Assembly: GCA_030831045.1 (NCBI GenBank)
Contig: JAURMB010000065.1
Span: 1-5,116 of the forward strand
Direction of reading: 5' to 3'
DNA length: 5,116 nucleotides
DNA from: Schleiferiaceae bacterium
GTDB lineage: Bacteria; Bacteroidota; Bacteroidia; Flavobacteriales; Schleiferiaceae
Shown: positions 1-5,116 of the stretch, in pieces
Numbering within the stretch: the first letter of the stretch is position 1
How the letters are laid out: every line of letters begins with the position of its first letter
Program-made: the position numbers and the translations under genes
Notes under the pieces: model-generated
What the model saw: the letters and a program-made list of their open reading frames with translations, nothing else
Databases searched by the model: none
Told to the model about the DNA's origin: nothing

Positions 1-45
1 GAGGGCGGCAGCAGAAAGGATCCGGTAGTTCACTTGCTTTAGCAT
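1..45 (-). CDS. Start of an unidentified divergent gene (5' end only)
   Basis: Reading leftward from an ATG at 45-43, an open frame runs off the window edge after 15 codons: MLKQVNYRILSAAAL. A short polar segment with a lysine and an arginine followed by Leu-Ser-Ala-Ala-Ala-Leu resembles the beginning of a secretion signal or a membrane anchor, which suggests an exported, lipo- or membrane protein, but too little is visible to assign a family. The bases just before the ATG (CAAAACT on the minus strand) are A-rich, as is common at Bacteroidota starts, and a perfect TAnnTTTG element lies about 22 bases upstream (74-67). An alternative is a rightward gene ending at the TAG at 40-42 (13 visible codons); I find this less convincing because the leftward reading has both a plausible N-terminus and a promoter. 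Confidence 0.5.
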   Translation of the reverse strand, partial: MLKQVNYRILSAAAL

Positions 46-52
46 AGTTTTG
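45..52 (+). promoter_or_regulatory. Putative Bacteroidota -7 element for pheS
   Basis: The plus strand reads TAGTTTTG, a perfect match to TAnnTTTG. No TTG or TTTG lies at the expected 17-23 base distance upstream; the nearest TTG (34-36) is too close. Transcription would start near position 59, giving a leader of about 30 bases before the pheS ATG at 90. The element begins on the first base of the divergent gene's start codon. This is weaker than the opposing element because no -33 box is visible. Confidence 0.4.
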
Positions 53-66
53 CGCGACAAAGCAAG

Positions 67-74
67 CAAATATA
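67..74 (-). promoter_or_regulatory. Putative Bacteroidota -7 element for the leftward gene
   Basis: The minus strand reads TATATTTG, a perfect match to the Bacteroidota sigma-factor -7 consensus TAnnTTTG. A weak -33 candidate, TTTTAG, lies at 102-97 on the same strand, 22 bases upstream, inside the first codons of pheS; the usual -33 core is TTG or TTTG, so this half is poor. Transcription would begin near position 60, leaving a leader of roughly 15 bases before the ATG at 45. Assignment rests on the consensus match and position only. Confidence 0.5.
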
Positions 75-89
75 GCAGTTTCCCCGACG

Positions 90-1091
90 ATGCAGGCTAA
101 AATCCAGGAATACCTCCACGAGGTTGCGTCAGCGACCCTTTTGAACGCAGCAGCGGCTGAGGCCCTACGCCTGCGCTTTCTCGGCCGCAAGGGCGTGCTG
201 AACGACCTGTTTGCCGCGTTTAAGACGGTGGCGCCCGAGGAGCGCAAGGAGGTTGGCCAGCTCCTAAATCAGCTCAAAACCGCGGTGGAAGCTAAAGTAG
301 AGGCACTGGCGTCGGCCAAGCCCAAGGTGCGAATTTCCGCTGAAGACGTCACCCGGCCCGGTTGGGGCGTGGCTCCCGGCAGCCACCACCCAGTAAGCCA
401 GGTGCGCAACGAACTCGTGGACATTTTTCGCCGAATGGGTTTTGCCGTGGCCGAGGGCCCCGAAATGGAGGACGATTGGCACAACTTCACGGCCTTGAAT
501 TTTCCGCCGGAGCACCCTGCGCGCGACATGCAGGACACGTTCTTTTTGGCCCGAAACCCCGATTGGGCGCTGCGCACCCACACGTCCAACGTCCAGGTGC
601 GCACTATGGAGGCACGCACGCCGCCGATTCGCATCATTGCACCGGGCCGCGTGTTCCGCAACGAGGCCATTTCGTCGCGCAGCCACTGCATGTTTCACCA
701 AATCGAGGGGCTGTACATCGACCGCAACGTGTCGTTTGCCGACATGAAGCAAACGCTCCTCGAGTTTTCGCAAGCTTTTTTTGGAGAGCGGACCGCGATT
801 CGCCTGCGGCCCAGCTATTTTCCGTTCACGGAGCCCAGCGCCGAAATGGACATTTGGTGGGGCCTTGAAACCGAAACGGATTACCGAATGACCAAGGGAA
901 CCGGGTGGCTTGAAATCTTGGGCTGCGGCATGGTTGATCCGGCGGTGCTGGAATCCTGCGGCATTGATCCGCACGAATTCAGCGGGTTTGCCTTCGGATT
1001 GGGCGTGGAGCGCATCGCCATGCAGCGGTTCGCCATTCCCGACATTCGCGCGCTGTTTGAAAACGACGTGCGGCTGCTGCGCAACCTTTAG
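90..1091 (+). CDS. pheS: Phenylalanine--tRNA ligase alpha subunit
   Basis: This is the catalytic subunit of the cytoplasmic alpha2-beta2 phenylalanyl-tRNA synthetase, which charges tRNA-Phe with phenylalanine using ATP. At 333 residues it is full length (E. coli has 327). Residues about 1-85 form the helical tRNA-binding arm, including the family segment FLGRKGVLNDLF. The class II catalytic domain starts near His-Pro-Val-Ser (about 100). Visible landmarks are HTSNVQVRTM (164-173), the motif 2 core FRNE (189-192), FHQIEG (202-207), YFPFTEPSAE (243-252) with the Phe-pocket residues F244 and F246, GCGMVDP, and motif 3 GLGVERI near the C-terminus. A301 in GFAFG matches E. coli Ala294, so the normal substrate pocket is retained. 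Compared with E. coli there is an insertion of about 11 residues around 255-271 (WWGLETETDYR), which I recall as usual in Bacteroidota. The ATG at 90 fits the family N-terminus. pheT is not in this window, so the partner subunit is encoded elsewhere. Confidence 0.97.
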   Translation: MQAKIQEYLHEVASATLLNAAAAEALRLRFLGRKGVLNDLFAAFKTVAPEERKEVGQLLNQLKTAVEAKVEALASAKPKVRISAEDVTRPGWGVAPGSHHPVSQVRNELVDIFRRMGFAVAEGPEMEDDWHNFTALNFPPEHPARDMQDTFFLARNPDWALRTHTSNVQVRTMEARTPPIRIIAPGRVFRNEAISSRSHCMFHQIEGLYIDRNVSFADMKQTLLEFSQAFFGERTAIRLRPSYFPFTEPSAEMDIWWGLETETDYRMTKGTGWLEILGCGMVDPAVLESCGIDPHEFSGFAFGLGVERIAMQRFAIPDIRALFENDVRLLRNL

Positions 1092-1105
1092 TCGCGAGGT
1101 CGCGC

Positions 1106-1121
1106 GGGTGGGACGCCGCCC
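1106..1121 (+). terminator. Small GC hairpin in the pheS/pyk convergent gap
   Basis: Fifteen bases after the pheS stop, GGGTGG (1106-1111) can pair with CCGCCC (1116-1121) around a GACG loop. On the rightward transcript the stem is fully paired through one G-U wobble; on the leftward transcript the same position is a C-A mismatch, so the structure favours pheS mRNA. No T-run follows, so it is not a classical intrinsic terminator, and it touches the last base of the pyk stop codon. It may weakly stop transcription or protect the mRNA end. Confidence 0.25.
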
Positions 1122-2539
1122 TACTGAACGTCCTTAACCCGAATCGTGTTGGTCGTTCCTTTAGCTTCGATCGGCATCGACGCCAACTGAAGGATTCGGT
1201 CCCCCGCAGACACCAAACCTTCGGCCTTGAGCTGCTTCGTGATGTCAACAAACGTGGCGTCGGTCGACTCCATGCTGTCGTAGTAAAATCCGCGCACGCC
1301 CCAATGAAGCGACAACTTGTTCAAAATCTTGTAGTTGGCGGTAAACGCGTAAATGTGGCTTTGCGGACGGAAGCTGGAGATCAGCTGCGCCGAATGGCCT
1401 GAAAACGTAAGGGTGCAGATGGCCCGGGCCTCTACCGTATTGGCCATTTTGGCCGCGTAGTAGCAAATGGTGTCAGAAATAAACCGTTCAGCCACGTCTT
1501 CGAGCGGCTTGTGCTCCTTGCCGCGAAACGACGAAGCCCGCTCGGCCGCCTCGGCAATGCGGGCCATGGTTTGCACCACCTGAACGGGGTATTGACCCAC
1601 CGAAGTCTCGCCGCTCAGCATTACGGCGTCGGCGCCGTCCATTACGGCGTTGGCCACGTCGTTGACTTCGGCGCGGGTAGGCGTCAAGCTGTCGATCATG
1701 GTTTCCATCATTTGGGTGGCCACAATAACCGGCTTCGCCAGCTCAATGCACTTGCGCACAATCATTTTTTGAATGAGCGGAACGGACTCCATCGGCACCT
1801 CAACCCCGAGGTCGCCGCGGGCAACCATGGCGCCGTCGGTGGCTTCGAGAATGGCGTCAATGTCGGACACCGCCTCGGGCTTTTCGATTTTGGCAATGAT
1901 GCCGGCGTGGTGCTTGCGGGCATTCAAAATGGCGCGGAGCTCGTGAATGTCTGCGGCGTTGCGCACAAAACTCAGCCCGATCCAGTCTACGTTTTCTTCA
2001 AGGGCCACGTCGAGGTCGGCGAGGTCTTTCTCGGTTAAGCAGGGCAGCGAAACCCGCGTGTTCGGAAGGTTTACCCCCTTTTTGGACTTGAGGGGTCCGC
2101 CCTGAATGGTTTCGGCCACGACCTCGTCTTTGCCGTTGGTAGAAAGGACCTTAAGCACCAGTTTTCCGTCGTCGAGCAGCACGTTTTCGCCCACCCGCAC
2201 GTCGCGCGGAAACTGCTCGTAGGTCATGTAGACGCGCTCTTTGGTTCCCTCGCACTTCACGGTAGTGAAGGTCAAGCGGTCCCCTGGGGCAAGCACGGCG
2301 CCCTCTTCTACTACGCCCACGCGGAGCTTCGGGCCCTGCAGGTCGGCAAGTACGGCGGCGTGGTGGCCGGTTTCTTTCAAAATGGCGCGAATGCGTCGAA
2401 TGGTAGCTCGGTGGTCGTCGGCCGCTCCGTGCGAGAAATTCACGCGGAATACGTTCACACCGGCGTCTAAGAGTTGCTTGAGTACTTCTTCAGAAGAAGA
2501 GGCGGGACCTAGGGTCGCGACGATTTTAGTCCGTTTCAC
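1121..2539 (-). CDS. pyk: Pyruvate kinase
   Basis: This enzyme transfers phosphate from phosphoenolpyruvate to ADP, giving pyruvate and ATP at the end of glycolysis in the cytoplasm. Its 472 residues suit the standard bacterial form without an extra C-terminal PEP-utilising domain. The TIM barrel is interrupted by a B domain (about 72-165). Visible active-site residues are R32, N34 and S36 in FRVNFSHG, the signature IIAKIEKPE with catalytic K217 and Mg-ligand E219, MVARGDLG with D243, and ATQMMETM with T275. The C-terminal regulatory domain covers about 343-472 and includes TLTFSGHSAQLISSFRP. Residues 66-75, DLQGPKLRVG, carry the Leu/Gln/Lys/Val set known from K+-independent pyruvate kinases. 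Translation starts at GTG: an in-frame TAA sits only four codons upstream, there is no intervening ATG, and the next methionine is deep inside the protein. The GTG overlaps the preceding gene's TGA by four bases, so translation is probably coupled. It is the last gene of the visible operon. Confidence 0.97.
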   Translation of the reverse strand: MKRTKIVATLGPASSSEEVLKQLLDAGVNVFRVNFSHGAADDHRATIRRIRAILKETGHHAAVLADLQGPKLRVGVVEEGAVLAPGDRLTFTTVKCEGTKERVYMTYEQFPRDVRVGENVLLDDGKLVLKVLSTNGKDEVVAETIQGGPLKSKKGVNLPNTRVSLPCLTEKDLADLDVALEENVDWIGLSFVRNAADIHELRAILNARKHHAGIIAKIEKPEAVSDIDAILEATDGAMVARGDLGVEVPMESVPLIQKMIVRKCIELAKPVIVATQMMETMIDSLTPTRAEVNDVANAVMDGADAVMLSGETSVGQYPVQVVQTMARIAEAAERASSFRGKEHKPLEDVAERFISDTICYYAAKMANTVEARAICTLTFSGHSAQLISSFRPQSHIYAFTANYKILNKLSLHWGVRGFYYDSMESTDATFVDITKQLKAEGLVSAGDRILQLASMPIEAKGTTNTIRVKDVQ

Positions 2540-3039
2540 AGATCGGAATCCTTAAGGGGTTCAAACACAAATTGGGCGTGCTCGTTCGGCGTCAGGCTTG
2601 TGCGGGGGTTGCAGCCAAGCAATCCAGGAACGTCGTTGAGGTGGCGCTGCAAACCTACGATTTCTTGACTACTTAATGGGGGGTCAAATACTAAGAAGGC
2701 GTTAATTCCCCGCGGACGGCGCACGAACAGCTGGGCCGAGGGGTCGGCTTCGAGCTCCCCAAAAAGGCCGGGGACTTCGGGTTGGGGTGCGGTTAAGTTG
2801 GCTTCGTGCGGGGCATTCCACAGCAGGGCATAGCTGCGCGGACCGTCTTCAAAGCGAAACAGGGCGTGCGCAAATCGGCCGCTGGGCAAATCGCGCACCC
2901 AGTCGTCGCTGCGCCCCAGGGACCACCCCAGGCGGTCGTTCAAGCGAAAAACGAGCGGAACCGGGTCGAGGTCCGTGCTCAAAGCCCAAACTTCGGGAAG
3001 CGCGTCGTCACCGACGTCGAGAACGAGTCGCCGTGCCAA
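2536..3039 (-). CDS. IPExxxVDY-family protein, function unknown
   Basis: This is a 167-residue soluble protein with no signal peptide or membrane segment. I assign it to the Bacteroidota IPExxxVDY family from its position between rnc and pyk, and from recalled family features. The N-terminus RLVLDVGDD...VWALSTDLDPVPLVFRLND matches the usual 'KLLLDDDF...LIAIHCSEEDYKLAYLLN' pattern. A FRFED segment follows (61-65), and the C-terminal part LSSQEIVGLQRHLNDVPGLLG then QFVFE matches the terminal helix and strand. The namesake motif is not preserved: residues 106-114 read VRRPRGINA. The start is TTG at 3039; an in-frame TGA lies two codons upstream, and the next usable start (TTG, codon 20) would delete conserved N-terminal residues. 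The first 32 bases overlap the end of rnc, and the TGA stop overlaps the pyk GTG. The role is unknown; conserved linkage suggests coordinated expression with its neighbours rather than a specific activity. Confidence 0.8.
   Translation of the reverse strand: MARRLVLDVGDDALPEVWALSTDLDPVPLVFRLNDRLGWSLGRSDDWVRDLPSGRFAHALFRFEDGPRSYALLWNAPHEANLTAPQPEVPGLFGELEADPSAQLFVRRPRGINAFLVFDPPLSSQEIVGLQRHLNDVPGLLGCNPRTSLTPNEHAQFVFEPLKDSDL
2549..2553 (-). promoter_or_regulatory. Shine-Dalgarno-like AAGGA before the pyk GTG
   Basis: The minus strand reads AAGGA, nine bases before the GTG start of pyk and inside the last codons of the upstream gene. Bacteroidota generally make little use of Shine-Dalgarno pairing, so this may be chance, but together with the four-base stop/start overlap it supports the GTG as the true start. 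Confidence 0.3.
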
Positions 3040-3757
3040 TTTTCAAAGTTTTGCAGGCCGCACGAGCGGCAGATTCTTCGGCGTTTTTCTTGGATTGGCC
3101 CGTACCCGTGGCCACTTCGACGTCGTCGAGCACGAAGGCCACCGTGAAGCGGTTCTTGTCGCCCCCTTGGTCGTCGACAACGTCAAACTGAAAGCGCTGT
3201 TTTTTCTTTTGAACGTGCTCAATCAAAAAGCTCTTGTAGCTGATGATTTCAGTCTCGACGTGGTTAAAATTGACGTAGGGATCGAGCATTCTGCGGTGCA
3301 CCAAGTAGCGCGCAGCGTTCCAACCGCGGTCGAGGTAGACGGCCCCGACAAGGGCTTCAAGGGTGTTGCCCGGAACCGAGGAGGCCTGCCCGTTGCGGTT
3401 GCGGCCTTGATCCATCCACTTGGGAATTCCCATTTTTTCGGCGATTCGGTTGAGGGCTTTTCGGCTCACCACCTTGGACCGCATGGACGTTAGGTAGCCC
3501 TCGTCGCCGTTGGGGTATTTTTCGTACAGGTATTCGGCCATCAGCACCCCCAGCACGGCGTCGCCCAAGTATTCTAAGCGTTCGTAGCGCATGTTGGCGC
3601 TCCGCTGGTTGGCGTCAGACTTTACTTTGCGGCGAAAGGCCGCGAGGTACATACCGGGATCGTTGGGCCGCAGACCCGTCATTTGGGTAACGGCGGCGAG
3701 GACCGCGCGGTGCTCGGAGGGCACCCGGCGGAACAGCCGAAGAAACGCTTGAAGCAT
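3008..3757 (-). CDS. rnc: Ribonuclease III
   Basis: This endonuclease cleaves double-stranded RNA, notably the rRNA precursor stems, and acts as a homodimer. The 249 residues form an N-terminal RNase III domain (about 15-160) and a C-terminal double-stranded RNA-binding domain (about 172-240, ending in GTGQSKKNAEESAARAACKTL), followed by a short basic tail (RSRRR). The signature ERLEYLGDAVL (59-69) supplies E59, E62 and D66, equivalent to E. coli E38, E41 and D45. In the second acidic cluster, GNTLEALVGAVYLD, E134 corresponds to the essential E117, but N131 replaces D114; I recall Asn here in other Bacteroidota, so I treat the enzyme as active. The ATG at 3757 directly follows the fabF stop (TAAATG on the minus strand), and the start MLQAFLRLFRR resembles Bacteroidota homologues. 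The 3' end overlaps the next gene by 32 bases, so the basic tail is encoded in the overlap. Confidence 0.96.
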   Translation of the reverse strand: MLQAFLRLFRRVPSEHRAVLAAVTQMTGLRPNDPGMYLAAFRRKVKSDANQRSANMRYERLEYLGDAVLGVLMAEYLYEKYPNGDEGYLTSMRSKVVSRKALNRIAEKMGIPKWMDQGRNRNGQASSVPGNTLEALVGAVYLDRGWNAARYLVHRRMLDPYVNFNHVETEIISYKSFLIEHVQKKKQRFQFDVVDDQGGDKNRFTVAFVLDDVEVATGTGQSKKNAEESAARAACKTLKIGTATRSRRR

Positions 3758-5005
3758 TTAGATTTTTTTGAAAATCACCGAGGCGTTGTGCCCGCCAAAC
3801 CCAAACGTATTGGAAAGGGCAGCACGTACGCTGCGCTTTTGGGGCGAACCGAAGGTGAAATTCAGCTTGTTGTCGAGCTCGGGGTCGTCGGTGAAGTGGT
3901 TGATCGTCGGGGGCACCACGTCGTGGTACACCGACAGAACAGCGACCGCAGCCTCGGCAGCACCCGCAGCACCCAGCAAGTGGCCGGTCATCGATTTTGT
4001 CGAGCTGATGTTAAGGCGGTAGGCGTGGTCTCCAAAAACCTCTTTGATGGCCTTGGTTTCAGCAATGTCGCCAAGCGGAGTTGAGGTTCCGTGAACGTTG
4101 ACGTAGTCAATGTCTTCGGGGGTCAATCCCGCGTCTTCGATCGCGTTGCGCATCACGTTGCGGGCGCCCAAACCCTCGGGGTGGGGGGCCGTTAGGTGGT
4201 GGGCATCTGCAGAAAGACCGCCGCCGACGAGTTCCGCATAAATTCGTGCTCCGCGCGCTTTGGCGTGTTCGTACTCCTCGAGGACCAGTGCGGCCGCGCC
4301 TTCACCAAGCACAAATCCGTCGCGGTCTTGGTCAAACGGACGCGAGGCCGTGGCGTAGTCGTCGTTGCGTGTGGAGAGGGCGTGCATTGAATTAAATCCG
4401 CCGATTCCACCCGGAGATACCGCGGCTTCAGAACCGCCGGTGATGATGACGTCGGCTTTGCCCAACCGAATGAGCATCAGGCCGTCGATGACCGCGTTGG
4501 TCGATGACGCACAGGCTGAAACGGTGGTGTAGTTGGGTCCGCGGTACCCGTACTTCATCGAAATGTAACCGCCGCAGATGTCAGCGATCATTTTGGGGAT
4601 GAAGAAGGGGTTGAATCGCGGGTTTTCGTCGCCCTTAAAGTAGTTGCCGAATTCTTCGGTGAAGGTGTCCAGGCCGCCAATGCCCGAACCCCAAATGACG
4701 CCAACGCGGTCTTTGTTGGGGTTCGAAGCCTCTAATCCGGAATCTGCGACAGCCTCCTCGGCGGCAATAAGCCCGAGGTGGGTGCAGCGGTCCATACGGC
4801 GCGCCTCTTTGCGTTCAATAAAGTCTTCGACGTTGAGGTCTTTGACCTCGCCGGCAAACTGCGTTTTGTAGTTGGACGCGTCAAAGCGAGTAATCGGTCC
4901 CGCCCCGCTGCGGCCCTCGAGGAGGGCCGCCCAAAATGCGGGAGCAGTATTACCGATCGGGGTCAGGGCACCGAGGCCCGTGACTACGACACGTTTTAGT
5001 TCCAT
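3758..5005 (-). CDS. fabF: 3-oxoacyl-[acyl-carrier-protein] synthase II (KAS II)
   Basis: This enzyme condenses malonyl-ACP with a growing acyl-ACP in cytoplasmic type II fatty-acid synthesis. The 415 residues match the family length (E. coli FabF is about 413). The thiolase fold is complete. The nucleophile is C165 in TVSACASSTNAV, the catalytic histidines are H305 in VNVHGTSTPLGD and H342 in SMTGHLLGAAG, and K337 lies in STKSMTGH. F401 in NTFGFGGHN matches the E. coli gatekeeper Phe400. The Cys-His-His set separates it from FabH, and the close match to the FabF pattern favours KAS II over KAS I. The ATG at 5005 gives the standard start MELKRVVVTGLGALTPIG. It lies nine bases after acpP, which encodes the carrier of its substrates, and its TAA stop abuts the rnc ATG. 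It belongs to the same leftward operon. Confidence 0.98.
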   Translation of the reverse strand: MELKRVVVTGLGALTPIGNTAPAFWAALLEGRSGAGPITRFDASNYKTQFAGEVKDLNVEDFIERKEARRMDRCTHLGLIAAEEAVADSGLEASNPNKDRVGVIWGSGIGGLDTFTEEFGNYFKGDENPRFNPFFIPKMIADICGGYISMKYGYRGPNYTTVSACASSTNAVIDGLMLIRLGKADVIITGGSEAAVSPGGIGGFNSMHALSTRNDDYATASRPFDQDRDGFVLGEGAAALVLEEYEHAKARGARIYAELVGGGLSADAHHLTAPHPEGLGARNVMRNAIEDAGLTPEDIDYVNVHGTSTPLGDIAETKAIKEVFGDHAYRLNISSTKSMTGHLLGAAGAAEAAVAVLSVYHDVVPPTINHFTDDPELDNKLNFTFGSPQKRSVRAALSNTFGFGGHNASVIFKKI

Positions 5006-5014
5006 AGAACGAAA

Positions 5015-5116
5015 TTAGGCCTTGGCGGTCTCGATGTAGGCAATTGCTTGACCTACAGTTTGAATGCCTTCAGCTTGATCGTCAGGAATTTGGATGTCGA
5101 ATTCTTTTTCGAACTC
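5015..5116 (-). CDS. acpP: Acyl carrier protein (3' end only)
   Basis: Reading leftward from the window edge, 33 codons end at a TAA at 5017-5015. The peptide begins [17 protein letters not shown] and ends [10 protein letters not shown]. This is the C-terminal 40% or so of a bacterial acyl carrier protein: the helix II end and acidic loop ([18 protein letters not shown]) followed by helix III and IV ([10 protein letters not shown]). The DSL serine that carries phosphopantetheine lies upstream, beyond the window, so it cannot be checked here. The protein shuttles acyl intermediates to FabF and other fatty-acid enzymes. Only nine bases separate its stop from the fabF start, the classic acpP-fabF arrangement. 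Confidence 0.93.
   Translation of the reverse strand, partial: EFEKEFDIQIPDDQAEGIQTVGQAIAYIETAKA

Noticed and set aside
264..974. A 236-codon open frame on the strand opposite pheS
   Set aside because: It lies wholly inside a confident pheS; its His/Arg/Ala-rich translation resembles no family I know and is what GC-rich antisense frames produce.
1094..1103. GCGA-GG-TCGC inverted repeat just after the pheS stop
   Set aside because: The two-base loop is too short for a stable hairpin; it is probably a chance feature of GC-rich sequence.
1511..2038. A 175-codon rightward open frame antisense to pyk, rich in Gly, His and Val
   Set aside because: It covers the most conserved part of pyk; the composition mirrors codon bias of the true gene and no domain is visible.
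3356..3370. RNase III as an inactive or decaying enzyme because of Asn at the Asp114 position
   Set aside because: All other catalytic acids are present, the reading frame and dsRNA-binding domain are intact, and the variant seems common in the phylum.
2975..3493. A 172-codon rightward open frame antisense to rnc
   Set aside because: It is fully explained as the complement of rnc and the start of the small gene; no supporting start context or recognisable motif.
3683..4084. A 133-codon rightward open frame across the fabF/rnc junction
   Set aside because: It is antisense to two well-supported genes and has no recognisable protein features.
1..5116. A hidden defence, mobile or CRISPR-like system
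   Set aside because: Almost all bases belong to conserved housekeeping genes; there are no repeat arrays, integrase or transposase motifs, tRNA-like sites or composition breaks visible.

Overview
The window looks like a core-genome segment of a fairly GC-rich member of the Bacteroidota. Three things point there. The gene order acpP-fabF-rnc-(IPExxxVDY-family gene)-pyk is, from general knowledge, a conserved Bacteroidota arrangement. PheS and RNase III carry sequence variants I associate with that phylum. The short gap upstream of pheS has perfect matches to the Bacteroidota -7 promoter element TAnnTTTG on both strands. I cannot place it below phylum level.

Layout: positions 1-45 appear to hold the first 15 codons of an unidentified leftward gene with a signal-peptide-like start. 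Positions 46-89 form a compact divergent promoter region. pheS (90-1091, rightward) encodes the phenylalanyl-tRNA synthetase alpha subunit. A 29-base convergent gap with a small GC hairpin separates it from the end of a leftward operon that fills the rest of the window. In transcription order that operon is: acpP (3' end only, 5015-5116), fabF (3758-5005), rnc (3008-3757), an IPExxxVDY-family gene (2536-3039) and pyk (1121-2539).

The operon is very tightly packed: a 9-base gap, then a stop directly followed by a start, then a 32-base overlap, then a 4-base overlap. The last two genes use TTG and GTG starts. It joins fatty-acid elongation (acyl carrier protein and KAS II), dsRNA processing (RNase III), a small protein of unknown function and the final ATP-forming step of glycolysis. 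Translational coupling probably sets relative expression of the distal genes.

I see no mobile element, CRISPR array, RNA gene or novel multi-gene system. The points worth a second look are small: a near-palindromic divergent promoter, a pyruvate kinase with a complete K+-independent signature, an RNase III with Asn where Asp is usual, and an IPExxxVDY-family protein that has lost its namesake motif.
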